A DNA stretch of 64,000 nt from a bacterium (GTDB lineage: Bacteria > Myxococcota_A > Polyangia > Nannocystales > Nannocystaceae), in NCBI GenBank assembly GCA_024742475.1, contig JANSYI010000004.1, positions 186,001 to 250,000 on the forward strand, in the 5' to 3' direction. The notes below the pieces were generated by a model. The model did not search any database and was not told the origin of the DNA. It was given only the letters and a program-made list of their open reading frames with translations. Positions 19,216 to 29,381 of the stretch are shown in pieces. The number at the start of each line of letters is the position of its first letter. Position 1 is the stretch's first letter. The position numbers and the translations under genes were made by a program.

Positions 19216-20544
19216 ATGGCTTGGGGTCGAACGACGTGGACTTTGCTGGCGGCCGCGGCCCTGTGCGGCGGCTGTCGAGACGACGGAGGCGGCGACGCGG
19301 AGAGCACGTCCACAGGCTCCGCCTCGACAGGCCCATCGTCGAGCACCGCATCCGAGGGCACCGACAGCGACGCCTCGACCACGCAGGTTCAGCCCACCAC
19401 CGTCGGCTCGACCCTCGGCACGACCGCATTCGAGACGGAGACCGAAACCGGGTTCGACACCGAGTTCGACACCGACACCGACACCGGTCCCATCACCTGC
19501 AACGACGGCACCGTCGCGGCCGGCGAGCTGTGCTTCGGGCCGCCGACCATCATCGAGTCGGGGCGATCGACCGCCGTGCTCGCGCTCGCCGACTTCGACG
19601 GCGACGGCGCCCCGGATCTCGTCGCGGGGCACGACGACGGCCTGACCGTCCGCTACGGCCTGGGTGACGGCACCTTTGAAGAACCCGAAGACTTCCTCGC
19701 GGGCCAAGGCGTGCTGGCGCTCGCGGTCGGAGAGCTCGACGACACCCTCGGCCCGGACCTCGTCGTGGCCACGCCCTCCAACGACACGGTGACCCTCTGG
19801 CTCGCCGTGGACGGTTCGTTCAGCGCAGGGATCCCCTTCCTCACGGGGTCCGGGCCCCGCGCACTTGCTCTGGGTGACGTCGACGGCGACGGAAATGTCG
19901 ACATCGCAATCGCTCACGAAGCCGGCGACGACATTCGTGTCGCGCGCGGCGACGGGAGCGGCGGATTCACGCCAACGCCGGCCGTGGCCGCGGGCACGTC
20001 TCCGCTGGGCCTGGCCGCCGCAGAGCTGAACGGAGAGCCGGGCGATGAGCTCGCGGTGGCGAACTTCGGCAGCGGCAACATCGGCCTGTACCTCGGCGGC
20101 GACGGCCCAACGCCGCCCCTGACCCTCGCAGCGCAGGCGGGGCCCCGGGACGTCGTCTTGGGCGATTTCGATGACGACGGCGACGTCGACATCGGGGCGA
20201 TCCATCAGGAGGCCGGCACCGCGGGTTTTTGGCCCGGCGGAGGCGACGGCACCGTCGGCAAGCTCGTTGCCATCCCGACCGGAGCCAACCCCCGCGACGC
20301 GCTCGCCGCCGACGTCGACGCCGACGGCGTGCCTGACATGATTGTCGCGCTGCAAAGCGGCAACGTCATCGGCGTGCTGCGTGGCGTGCCCGGGCGGGGC
20401 CTGGGTGCACCGGAGGTCTTTGCCACGATGTCGGCTCCTACCGCGGTCGCGGCCGCCGATCTCGACGGCGACGGTGCGCTCGACCTGGTCACCGCGAGCG
20501 CCGGTCCCCAGGGTGGCATCGCTGTCATACTCGCCACGCCCTGA
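19216..20544 (+). CDS. FG-GAP/VCBS repeat lipoprotein
   Basis: A protein of 442 residues from the ATG at 19216, with a signal ending LLAAAALCGGC and a Thr/Ser/Asp linker containing the run DTEFDTDTDTG. The body is a series of FG-GAP/VCBS-type repeats with the calcium-loop pattern D-x-D-G-D (DFDGDGAPDLV, DVDGDGNVDIA, DFDDDGDVDIG, DVDADGVPDMI, DLDGDGALDLV), probably folding as a seven-bladed propeller like integrin alpha. Surface location and calcium binding are inferred from the family; the partner is unknown. Confidence 0.78.
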   Translation: MAWGRTTWTLLAAAALCGGCRDDGGGDAESTSTGSASTGPSSSTASEGTDSDASTTQVQPTTVGSTLGTTAFETETETGFDTEFDTDTDTGPITCNDGTVAAGELCFGPPTIIESGRSTAVLALADFDGDGAPDLVAGHDDGLTVRYGLGDGTFEEPEDFLAGQGVLALAVGELDDTLGPDLVVATPSNDTVTLWLAVDGSFSAGIPFLTGSGPRALALGDVDGDGNVDIAIAHEAGDDIRVARGDGSGGFTPTPAVAAGTSPLGLAAAELNGEPGDELAVANFGSGNIGLYLGGDGPTPPLTLAAQAGPRDVVLGDFDDDGDVDIGAIHQEAGTAGFWPGGGDGTVGKLVAIPTGANPRDALAADVDADGVPDMIVALQSGNVIGVLRGVPGRGLGAPEVFATMSAPTAVAAADLDGDGALDLVTASAGPQGGIAVILATP

Positions 20545-20625
20545 CACCGCACGAGCGCCCACCTGCGGCAGCCCAAGCGCGCGTGCGGTGCTGCCTCCAA
20601 TGCAGGCCCGTGGTAGCCTGGGGCC

Positions 20626-22710
20626 ATGGTTTGCTTGGCTCGTGGGTATTCGATTGTAGGTGCGCTGGCGGTCGCCCTCGCCGGGGGCTGCGGGGCAGAC
20701 CTCGCCGACGCGGGTGGCGAACTGGACACCGACACGGGGCAAAGCGGTGCCGCGAGTGACTCCGGCGACGGCAATGACGACAACGATGACGAGGGCAGCG
20801 GCGGCGCCCCCGATACCGGGACGACCGGTGCCACGGGACCGTCCGACCCGACCGCGGGCGCCGACGACAGTACGGGGACGGGTGAGGACGCCGACCCCTC
20901 GGGCGCCTGCGACGTCATCGACTGCGGTGGAGGAGGCTTCTGCGAGGACGTGGGCGACGGACCGACGTGTGTCTGCGAAGAAGGCTGGGCATCGGTGGGA
21001 CTGGACTGCTTGCCCTGCGAGGTCATCGACGGCAACGCCCTCCCGGCCACCGTCCCCGCGGTCCCGGTTTCCGTACGTTTCCTCGTGCGGGGCCAGACTC
21101 CGCCTCAGACTCCCTACGAGAACGGCCGCATCTGGCTGCGCAACCGCACCTCGGGTGACCGGGTGCTGCTCGGCGCGACCCGGGACCAAGAAGCCTCGCT
21201 CCTCGTCGTGCCAGGCACCTACGACGTGCTCTACGTGCACGCGCAAGGCTCTGACCTGCCGCGCAACGAAGGGGCGGTCCTCGCACAGGTCGAGGTCTCC
21301 CGCGGCCAGGCCGACTTCGTGATCGACGTCCCTTCCGCTACGTTCCAAGGGACGATCGCGTTCGCGTCGGGTGACGAGCCGGACAACGAGTTCTACGACT
21401 ACGGCAAGCTTTGGTTGGTGAACGCCACCACCGGCGATCGGGTGCCGCTCGGCGAGACGCGCGACGACGACTTTCGCATCAACGTGATCCCCGGAGACTA
21501 CGAGATCCGCTACGAAATGCGACAGAGCCAGGGCGCGGCGCCGATGAACCGGGACGCGTTCATTCGCAACGTCTCCATTGCCCCCGACGAGGGCTCCGCC
21601 GAGGTGGAGATCTCCGTCGCGCACGTCTCGGGGTCCATCGTCTTCGACGGCATGGCCCAAGACTCCCTGTACGACAACGGCGACCTCGAGTTGGTCGACG
21701 TCGACACCGGCGACCGCTTCCCGCTGGCCGAGACCGAGGACACGGACTACGACATCCCGCTCATCGCGGGCAGCTACGACGTGGTCTACACCTCGCGGCA
21801 GCCCGGCGAGCGCACGCCGATCAACAAGGGCACCGTGGTCGACCGGCTCGAAGTCGGCAAAGGCGACCTCGAGCACTCGATCGACATCCAGACCACCGTG
21901 GTCGATGGCACCTTCAGTTTGGCCGGGTCCGCGCCTCCGACCGACGCCTTCGACGATGGCCTCGTGCGCCTCGAGGGGTCCAGCGGCGAGCTCATCACGT
22001 TGGGCAACACCGCAGACGGCGCGTTCTCCCAGCGCGTGGTCGCAGGGGAGTACGAGCTCATCTACGCCCAAGAGACCGCCGGCATCAGCATGCCGGTCAA
22101 CACCGCGGCGCACCTCGCAACGGTCGACCTCACCAACGGCGCGACGCTCGACATCGACATCCCCGTCGTCGAGGTCGTCGGCAACCTGACGATCGGCGGC
22201 GACCCGGCTCCCGACTCCCCGTACGACGATGGCCGCCTCTTCCTGCAAAACGCAGAGACCGGCGACACGGTGCTGCTCGGCAATACCCGCGAGGGCAACT
22301 ACGCGGCGCGGATCGTCCCGGGCACCTACGACGTCATCTACAAGAACGAGTTCAGCGAGGTGTACCTCCCGGTCAATCAGGGCGCGGTGGTCATGGAAGG
22401 CGTCATCATCGACGCGGGCGCCGTCTTGAACATCGACGTGCCCGTCTCGACCCTCGAGGGCGCGGTCCAGATCCAGGGCTCGAACCCCTCGGTCGATGAG
22501 GGGATCGGCAACCTCTTCCTGCGCGACGTTGGCAGCGGCGACGAGGTGTTCATCGGACACACCGGCGCGACGAACTTCTCCAGGCCCTTGACCGACGGCA
22601 CCTACCTCATGGAGTACCGCGGGGTCGCTGCGGAGGGCGCAACGCTCGGCGAGTCGCTCCCCGCCAACGAGAAGGCTGCGTTCGCCTGTTTCGAGGTCGT
22701 CTCCGAGTAG
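20626..22710 (+). CDS. lipoprotein with EGF-like module and six ~90-residue repeats
   Basis: A protein of 694 residues with a lipoprotein signal ending ALAVALAGGC and a Gly/Asp/Thr linker. An EGF-like module follows (residues about 97-130, CDVIDCGGGGFC...CVCEEGW). The rest is six tandem repeats of about 90 residues. Each has the consensus (Y/F)D-x-G-x-L-x-L, a GD-x-V-x-LG turn, a strand reading like VPGTYDVIY, then P-x-N-x-G-x-V. These look like beta-sandwich modules, perhaps of the carboxypeptidase-regulatory-like type, but no family was firmly recognised. The extended shape would suit a cell-surface stalk or adhesin. Confidence 0.7.
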   Translation: MVCLARGYSIVGALAVALAGGCGADLADAGGELDTDTGQSGAASDSGDGNDDNDDEGSGGAPDTGTTGATGPSDPTAGADDSTGTGEDADPSGACDVIDCGGGGFCEDVGDGPTCVCEEGWASVGLDCLPCEVIDGNALPATVPAVPVSVRFLVRGQTPPQTPYENGRIWLRNRTSGDRVLLGATRDQEASLLVVPGTYDVLYVHAQGSDLPRNEGAVLAQVEVSRGQADFVIDVPSATFQGTIAFASGDEPDNEFYDYGKLWLVNATTGDRVPLGETRDDDFRINVIPGDYEIRYEMRQSQGAAPMNRDAFIRNVSIAPDEGSAEVEISVAHVSGSIVFDGMAQDSLYDNGDLELVDVDTGDRFPLAETEDTDYDIPLIAGSYDVVYTSRQPGERTPINKGTVVDRLEVGKGDLEHSIDIQTTVVDGTFSLAGSAPPTDAFDDGLVRLEGSSGELITLGNTADGAFSQRVVAGEYELIYAQETAGISMPVNTAAHLATVDLTNGATLDIDIPVVEVVGNLTIGGDPAPDSPYDDGRLFLQNAETGDTVLLGNTREGNYAARIVPGTYDVIYKNEFSEVYLPVNQGAVVMEGVIIDAGAVLNIDVPVSTLEGAVQIQGSNPSVDEGIGNLFLRDVGSGDEVFIGHTGATNFSRPLTDGTYLMEYRGVAAEGATLGESLPANEKAAFACFEVVSE

Positions 22711-22715
22711 CCTCG

Positions 22716-22733
22716 CGATCGGGCGCCCGATCG
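22716..22733. promoter_or_regulatory. 18-bp perfect palindrome between two lipoprotein genes
   Basis: CGATCGGGCGCCCGATCG is a perfect palindrome 6 bp after one stop codon and 20 bp before the next ATG. It could be an operator for the downstream gene or a transcript hairpin. Confidence 0.4.
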
Positions 22734-22753
22734 TCGTACTCTGTGGGCCGCTC

Positions 22754-23176
22754 ATGCAGCTTCGAAGCGCCGTCCTCGTCACCCTGCTCTGCACCGCCTT
22801 CTTGCCTGGATGCGACAAGGTCAAGCAGTGCAACAAGCTGATCGACACGATCAACGCCCACACGCCGAAGATGACCGCGGCGACCGAGAAGTTCGGTGAG
22901 ATTACGACGAACCCCAAGGTCGTCGAGGAGTACGAGGGGGTCGTCCAGGGCGCGATCGATGAGGTCAAGGGGCTCGACCTCTCCGACGAGAAGGTCTCGG
23001 GCTTCGCGACGCGCTACGAGGAGCTCCTGACCGAAGCCAAGGCGATCGGCACCGACATGCGCGCGGCCGCAACGGATCCGACGCAGCTCCAGACGGTCGT
23101 GACCAAGGCGGACGAGATCCGCAAGACCGAGGAGACCTTGGTCAAAGAGGTCAACACCTACTGCAGCGGCAGCTGA
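22754..23176 (+). CDS. small helical lipoprotein
   Basis: A protein of 140 residues with a clean lipoprotein signal (MQLRSAVLVTLLCTAFLPGC). The mature part is predicted all-helical and rich in Lys, Glu and Thr, with two cysteines (CNK near the lipobox and TYC near the C-terminus) that could form a disulfide. No family was recognised. A plausible periplasmic helical-bundle lipoprotein, probably cotranscribed with the gene starting 10 bp downstream. Confidence 0.65.
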   Translation: MQLRSAVLVTLLCTAFLPGCDKVKQCNKLIDTINAHTPKMTAATEKFGEITTNPKVVEEYEGVVQGAIDEVKGLDLSDEKVSGFATRYEELLTEAKAIGTDMRAAATDPTQLQTVVTKADEIRKTEETLVKEVNTYCSGS

Positions 23177-23186
23177 ATCGACCAGC

Positions 23187-24134
23187 ATGGCCTTCAGTCC
23201 CAGCGAAGATCCCTGGGGCACGGGGATGCTCGTCAGCGGTGGCCTGTGGGCCCTCGCATTCCTCGTCCTCCTCGTGCGTCGCAGCCCGCTACGACCACCG
23301 CCCAGCGGCGCAGCGTCGCTGATGAGCCTCAGCGCGATCGGCTTCATCGCCTGCGCGCTGCTCGGCGCGACGGCGCAGCCGGCGGAACCTGCGCCAGGCT
23401 CCGCGTCGGCCGACGAAGCGTCCGCGGAGGCCGAGTCTGGGGACCAAGACGCCTCGCCGTCCCCGGACGAGAAGACCCCCTCGGGCGACGAAGCGACACC
23501 GCAGCCGACCGACGCAGCCGAGGCGCCCGAGGCGAAGCCCACGGTGGCCGCCCTCCCCGAGCCCGACCCGATCCCAGCCTCGGGCCCCGAGCGTCGCGCC
23601 GCCGTCCGCAAGGTCCTTCGCGACGCTCGCAAGGTCTACGAGAGCACCCGCGACTGCAAACGCGTCGAGCCGGTGGGGCGCGCGTGGAAGGCCATCGCGG
23701 CGCTGCCCGAAGACACCCACTCCGAGCGCGTGCGGGCGGTCGTGCGTCGGCTCGAGGCCTGCCGTCGGCAGGTCCGGTGGACCACGACCTACGCCGTGCA
23801 CCGCAAGCGGGTCGACGCCCGCGATGCCTTCGTCGACACCCTCGTGGCCCGCATCGCGAAGTCACACGACGTTCGCGCGGCGGTGAAGCTCTCCGGTGAT
23901 GACCACGAGCGCATTCGCATCGGAGGCGGCAACTTCGACGACGCGTTGGTCTCGGCCCTCATGACCGACGCCTTCAAGGACGAGCTCGCCGGGCTCGGCT
24001 TCGAGAGCGTCGTCGTTGCCCGTCCAGGCAAGACCTGGCGAGAGGCCCTCGAGCCGCGCAGCGAGTCGGCCTACGTCGACGACGCGCTCACCCCCTACGG
24101 GCTCGAAGCCAAGCTCACGCTCAGCGCCGGCTGA
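23187..24134 (+). CDS. membrane-anchored protein of unknown function
   Basis: A protein of 315 residues. Two hydrophobic segments lie near the N-terminus (residues about 15-30, SGGLWALAFLVLLV, and 45-65, LSAIGFIACALLGA). A long acidic Pro/Ala linker follows (residues about 68-140). The C-terminal domain of about 170 residues is mixed helix and strand (for example LVSALMTDAFKDELAGLGF then ESVVVARPG). It follows the small lipoprotein gene after 10 bp, so the two are probably one operon. No known domain identified. It is convergent with the flavoprotein gene, with 12 bp between stops. Confidence 0.6.
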   Translation: MAFSPSEDPWGTGMLVSGGLWALAFLVLLVRRSPLRPPPSGAASLMSLSAIGFIACALLGATAQPAEPAPGSASADEASAEAESGDQDASPSPDEKTPSGDEATPQPTDAAEAPEAKPTVAALPEPDPIPASGPERRAAVRKVLRDARKVYESTRDCKRVEPVGRAWKAIAALPEDTHSERVRAVVRRLEACRRQVRWTTTYAVHRKRVDARDAFVDTLVARIAKSHDVRAAVKLSGDDHERIRIGGGNFDDALVSALMTDAFKDELAGLGFESVVVARPGKTWREALEPRSESAYVDDALTPYGLEAKLTLSAG

Positions 24135-24146
24135 GCGCGAGCCGGC

Positions 24147-25139
24147 CTACCCTTCGGCCACCATCTCTTCGATCGCCCGTTGGGCGAACACGCGGATCAT
24201 CTGCCGTCGATAGGGCGCCTCATAGGGCACGTTCTCGAGCGGCTTGCACTGCGCGTGCACTCGCGTCGCCACGGTGTGCGCGACGGTGGCATCGGAGAGC
24301 TTGCGCCCGATGACCTCGTCCAAGCGGGTCACGACGCGAGGCTTGCTGCCCAGCACGCCCACGACGACCGACACCCCGGTGACCTCGGCGTCGACCGAGT
24401 CGGAGGCGAGCTGCACGTTGATTGCGACCGAGACGAGCGGGAAGTCGATGCTCTTGCGGACCGTCCACTTGGCGTAGCGCGCCCGCGTGGGCGTGGAGGG
24501 CAGAGGGATGCGGACCTCGCGGGTGACCTCGCCCGGCTCGCGCTTGATGTGCGCCGTGCCGTCGGCGCCGTAGTAGTCGAGCAGCGGGAGCTCGCGCGGC
24601 CCGTCCGGCCCCTGGTTGACGAGCGTCGAGCCGAGGCTTCCGAGCACCGGTACGAGGTCGCTGCTCATCGCGGCCACGCAGATGCGCCCCTTGGGGACCA
24701 CGTGGCAGACGTCGCCCTCGGACTTGAGGCAGCCGCCGATTGCCGTGCGCCAAAAGTGCGTCTGATTGACGTAGCGACAGCGCGTGTCGAGGTTCACGTT
24801 GCCACCGAGTGTGCCCATGTTGCGAATGAGCGGGCTGGCGATGACCCCAGCGGCGTAGGCGACGCTGGGAAAGAGCGCCCGCACCCGATCGTGCTCGGCG
24901 ATCTCGGTCAGCGTCACCCCAGCGCCGATGACCAGGTTGCCATCCTCTTCGCGGATCTCCCGGAGGCTCGCCACCCGCGACAAGCTGACGAGCACGGGCG
25001 GCTGGTCGAGCCGGTGCTTGAGGTTGGGCAGGATGTCCGTGCCGCCAGCGACCAGGCGAGCGCCGGGCTGAGCCAGCGCGGCGACGGCGTCTTCGAGGGT
25101 GTCGGGGGTCTGGACCCCAAAGCGAGGCAAACGAAGCAT
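24147..25139 (-). CDS. molybdenum hydroxylase FAD subunit with [4Fe-4S] insert (HcrB-like)
   Basis: A protein of 330 residues of the FAD-binding (CoxM-type) subunit family: VAGGTDILPNLK (FAD diphosphate loop) and NMGTLGGNVNLDTRC. After the second FAD loop come four cysteines (121, 137, 145, 154) spaced 16, 8 and 9 residues apart. As I recall, this is the arrangement that ligates the extra [4Fe-4S] cluster in the beta subunit of Thauera 4-hydroxybenzoyl-CoA reductase, and most xanthine-oxidase-type flavoproteins lack it. The C-terminus resembles the CO-dehydrogenase flavoprotein C-terminal domain. The ATG overlaps the stop of the large-subunit gene by one base (TGATG), indicating coupled translation. 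Confidence 0.85.
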   Translation of the reverse strand: MLRLPRFGVQTPDTLEDAVAALAQPGARLVAGGTDILPNLKHRLDQPPVLVSLSRVASLREIREEDGNLVIGAGVTLTEIAEHDRVRALFPSVAYAAGVIASPLIRNMGTLGGNVNLDTRCRYVNQTHFWRTAIGGCLKSEGDVCHVVPKGRICVAAMSSDLVPVLGSLGSTLVNQGPDGPRELPLLDYYGADGTAHIKREPGEVTREVRIPLPSTPTRARYAKWTVRKSIDFPLVSVAINVQLASDSVDAEVTGVSVVVGVLGSKPRVVTRLDEVIGRKLSDATVAHTVATRVHAQCKPLENVPYEAPYRRQMIRVFAQRAIEEMVAEG

Positions 25140-27519
25140 CAGGCTGTCTCCTGGGCGCCGCCCAAGGTCGGCTTGTGGGGTTCGAGTTCTCCGGCCTTCT
25201 CACGCGCAGCGCGGGCCTCGATCGCCGCGAGGACGCGCGGCGGTGTGAACGGCAAGCTGTCCATGCGGACCCCGACGGCGTCGTAGATCGCGTTGGCGAT
25301 CGCCGGAATGCTCGGGTGGAGCGGGCCCTCCCCGGCCTCCTTGGCGCCGTAGGGGCCCTGAGCGTCGGGCGACTCGACGATGAGCGCCTCGAGGTCGGGC
25401 GTGTCGAGGAACGTGGGCAAGCGGTAGTCGAGCAGGCTCGGGCCCGGATGCACGCCGTTGTGCCCGGGGTCGACGATGTGCTGCTCCATGATCGCCTCGG
25501 CAAAGCCCATGTACGCCGAGCCCTCCATCTGGCCCTCCACGATCTTGCGGCTCAGCGCGCGGCCACAGTCGTGCGCGACCCAGATCGTCTTGACGTCGAC
25601 GATGCCGGTGCTTCGGTCGACGTCGACCTCGGCCACGTGCGCCGTGAAGCTGTACGCCGGGGAGGCGCCGATGGTACCGCCGCGGTAGTCACCGTGCCGG
25701 TCCTTCGGCGTGTTGTACGACCCGGTCGCGCTGAGCAGCCCCTCGTCGGCCTCGGCCCACTGAAACGCCTCGGCCAAGGGCACGTTGCGCTCGGGATCCT
25801 CGCGGTCGATCGCCTGACCGTCGGCGAGCGTGACCCGCTTGCGAGGGACGTCCCAACGCTTGCCCACGGCCGTCGTGACCTGCCGCCGGAGCTTCTGGGC
25901 AGCTTCGAGGCACGCGTTGCCCACCATCAACGTGATGCGCGAGCTGTAGGCCCCCAGATCGACCGGACACAGGTCGGTGTCGGCCGAGAGCACGCGGATG
26001 TGCTCGAGCGGAAGCCCGAGCTCGTTCCCGGCGATGACGGCGAGCATCGTGTTGCTGCCCTGGCCGATGTCGTTGGCGCCCGAGAACACCCGCGCGCGAC
26101 CGGAGCGATCGAGGGTGATCTGCACGGCCGCCTGCGGCATGTCGTTGGGATAGATCGGGTAGTTGGTGCCCGAGATGTACGTGCTGCCCGCAACGCCCAG
26201 CCCTCGGCCGTAGGGCAGCTCCTTGCGCTTCGCGTCCCAGCTGCTGCTCGCCCGCACCCGGCGCAGACACTCGGAGAACCCGTTGCTCCCCACGCGGAAC
26301 TCGTTGACCGTCTGCGCGTTGGGGCCGATGTCGTTGTGCAGCCGCATGTCGATCGGATCGAGGCCGAGCTGCTCGGCGGCCTTGTCGATCTGGCACTCGA
26401 TGGCGAAGCGCGGCTGCACGCTGCCGTGCCCGCGCTTGGGACCGCAGGCGGGCTTGTTGGTGTAGGCGCGCCGCGAGTGGAAGCGGTAGGCGTCGAAGCC
26501 GTAGGGCGCGCACAGCAGCTGCCCCGAGTAGTACGTGGTCACCAGGCCGAAGCTCGAGTAGGCGCCGCCGTCGAGGATCGTGAAGGCATCGACCGCGGTG
26601 ATCTTGCCGTCCTTCGTGAAGCCCGTGCGGTACTTCATCTTCATGGGATGGCGCCCTCTGTGGCTGTAGAACACCTCTTCGCGGGTGTAGAGCAGCTTCA
26701 CGGGACGCCCCGTCATCAGCGCGAGCTTGGCCACGCAGAACTCGAGGTCGAACGGCTCGGACTTGCCGCCGAATGCACCGCCCAGCGGCGGCTGGATCAC
26801 GCGGATGCGGTTGGCCGGCATGTCCAGAACCTTGGCCAGCTCGCGGTGCAGATAGTGCGAGACCTGCGTCGCCGACCACACCGTCAAGACGCCGCTGGGC
26901 TCGACGTGCGCGACGGCGCAGTGAGGCTCGATCGCCGCGTGGGTGGTGCCCTCGAAGAAGTAGTCTCCCTCGACCACCAGGTCGGACTGCTCGAGCGTGC
27001 CGTCGATGTCGCCGAACTCGAGCAGGACCTTCTTGGAGAGGTTGCCCTTGCGCGAGTAGGGGTTGATCTGGTTGTCGCGCCGCTCCAGCGCCTGCTCGGG
27101 GTCGTACAGCGGCTCGAGCACCTCGTACTTCACGTCGATCTTCTCGAGCGCTTCGATGGCGGTGTCCTCGTCATCGGCCGCCACGCAGGCGATGCCGTCT
27201 CCGACGTACAGCGCCTTCTCCACGCATAGCGCCGTCTCGTCGGGCGTCCACGGGATGATGCCGTAGGGCGTGGGGAGGTCCCTGCCGGTAATGACCGCGT
27301 GCACGCCGGGCATGGCGAGCGCCGCCGAGGCGTCGATGGAGAGGATCTTGGCGTGCGGATGGGGGCTGCGCTTGATCTTCGCGTGCAGCATTCGCGGCAG
27401 CTTGAGGTCGTCGGTGTAGCGGGTGACCCCGCGCATGCGCTCCATCGCGTCGACCTTGCGGTGGACGCCGCCGACGTGTCCGCCGGTCTCGTGCGTGGGC
27501 ATCGGCTCGTCGTGTTCGC

Positions 27520-27523
<4 letters not shown>
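25139..27523 (-). CDS. molybdenum hydroxylase large (molybdopterin) subunit, HcrA-like
   Basis: A protein of 794 residues of the xanthine dehydrogenase/CoxL family. The start at 27523 (MSEHDEPMPTHETGG) overlaps the small-subunit stop as ATGA. Motifs: GKARYTDD-like start segment (GVTRYTDDLKLPRMLHAKI), the molybdopterin loop GGAFGGKSEPFD, and near the C-terminus GPYGAKEAGEG with the catalytic-type glutamate. Length is close to HcrA (about 770). The substrate cannot be read from sequence; the flavoprotein partner with its extra cluster site argues for an aryl-CoA reductase or a related enzyme over a xanthine or aldehyde oxidase. Confidence 0.85.
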
Positions 27524-28062
<539 letters not shown>

Positions 28063-28162
28063 GCGCGCATGTTCGGCGATCGGAGCGATGCCAAGCAAGG
28101 CGGCCGGCTGTGAGTGAAGCGGGCGCGGGCGTTTTTTGCCGGGCCACGGTAGCCTGCCCTCC

Positions 28163-29365
28163 GTGCGGCGGTTGTTGGCCCAGCTCACGTGCACCGCGCT
28201 GCTGAGCACGACGGGGTGCCTGACCCACCGGAGCCACCAGTGGGATCGGGGCACCTCGCCCTCGCCCTCGCCCGCGCCCGCGCCCAGTGTCGTCATCGTC
28301 GGCGAGGCCGGCGCGCCCGGGCGCACGCCCGCGCAGGTCGCCCGGGGTGTCGCCGAGACGCTCGAGGCCGAACGCGCCGCCGGCCGGGCCCCCGTGGTGG
28401 TCTGGCTGGGTGACTTGCTGATCGACGCTCGAGGCAAGCTCGACTGCTCCGCGGCCGCGGCCCCGTGGGATCGTGCGGGTGTCGACGCGTTGTCCGAGGT
28501 CGTCCGCAGCCACGTGCGCGATGGAGGCTCGGCCTACGCGCTGCCCGGTGAGGCCGCGTACCGGTGCGGTGCCCGAGAGGCGCTGCGCACCGATACCCGC
28601 CGCCCCGCCGCCCAGCCCGGAACGCACTTCGTCGTGGACGTGCTGCCCTCCTCGGCCACGCGCGTCGCGGCGACCTGCAGCGGCGGTGCCTGCTCAGCTC
28701 TCGCGCAGGCCGAAGACGCCCGGCTCCAGCTCGTCTTCGTCGACCTCACGCCCTGGATCGCCGGATCCCGCCCGCCCGCGACCGACGAAGATCTCCTCAG
28801 CCTCGAGGCCCTCATGCGCACGCTTCGGGACGCACCCGGTCCGCCGCGGGTGCTCGTGTCCAACTACCCGGTCGAGGCGGTGGGCTTTCACGGCAACGGC
28901 GGCGGCGACCCCGACTCCAGCGTCCACACCCTCGCGCCGCCGGTCACCGAAGCCCTCGAAGCCGGCGTGTTCGTGGGTGCGCTCGCGGGGCACGACCGAG
29001 CGACCTACGCGTGCGACGACATCTCGGACGGCACGATCCGCAGCAACAGGGTCTTCCTCCCCCACCGGGTCTTCCAGGTGGTCTCCGGCGCCGCCTCGGA
29101 TCCCGACGTCTACAACAGCTGGAGGCGACTGCGCTTCAACAGCTCGATCGCGCTGCTACCCACCCGCTACACGCCGCGCGCCGGGTTCGCCGTCGTCCAC
29201 TTCGGCGAGCAGCCCCACGCGACGCTGCACGCCTACTGGGGGGGTCGCTGGCAGACCTCCTCCGTCGCGCTCAGTCTCGCGCCCGATCCCCGGCCCGCGC
29301 TCGTCCGTGTACCGAGCACCGCACCGTGCCTGCGGTGCCCCGTCGTGCCCTACAACGAGCGCTGA
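28163..29365 (+). CDS. degenerate calcineurin-like phosphoesterase lipoprotein
   Basis: A protein of 400 residues from the GTG at 28163, with a lipoprotein signal (RLLAQLTCTALLSTTGC); an ATG 27 bp upstream is an alternative start. The body follows the order of metallophosphoesterase blocks seen in lipid-anchored homologues, with the metal ligands changed: GDAG becomes GEAG, LGDNIY becomes LGDLLID, GNHDW becomes GEAAY, SHHP becomes SNYPVEAVGFHG, and the final GHDH becomes GHDRAT. Only some ligands survive, so it is probably a non-catalytic binding protein, or a hydrolase using a different site. This reading is by eye and needs a profile search. Confidence 0.55.
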   Translation: MRRLLAQLTCTALLSTTGCLTHRSHQWDRGTSPSPSPAPAPSVVIVGEAGAPGRTPAQVARGVAETLEAERAAGRAPVVVWLGDLLIDARGKLDCSAAAAPWDRAGVDALSEVVRSHVRDGGSAYALPGEAAYRCGAREALRTDTRRPAAQPGTHFVVDVLPSSATRVAATCSGGACSALAQAEDARLQLVFVDLTPWIAGSRPPATDEDLLSLEALMRTLRDAPGPPRVLVSNYPVEAVGFHGNGGGDPDSSVHTLAPPVTEALEAGVFVGALAGHDRATYACDDISDGTIRSNRVFLPHRVFQVVSGAASDPDVYNSWRRLRFNSSIALLPTRYTPRAGFAVVHFGEQPHATLHAYWGGRWQTSSVALSLAPDPRPALVRVPSTAPCLRCPVVPYNER

Positions 29366-29381
29366 GCGACCCCGCGCGGCC

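Noticed and set aside
19126..22968. Very long minus-strand open frame continuing upstream of the Cys-rich lipoprotein
   Set aside because: It lies opposite two clear plus-strand lipoproteins with signal peptides and repeats; its translation is Asp/Val/Arg-rich without domains, typical of an antisense shadow in GC-rich DNA.
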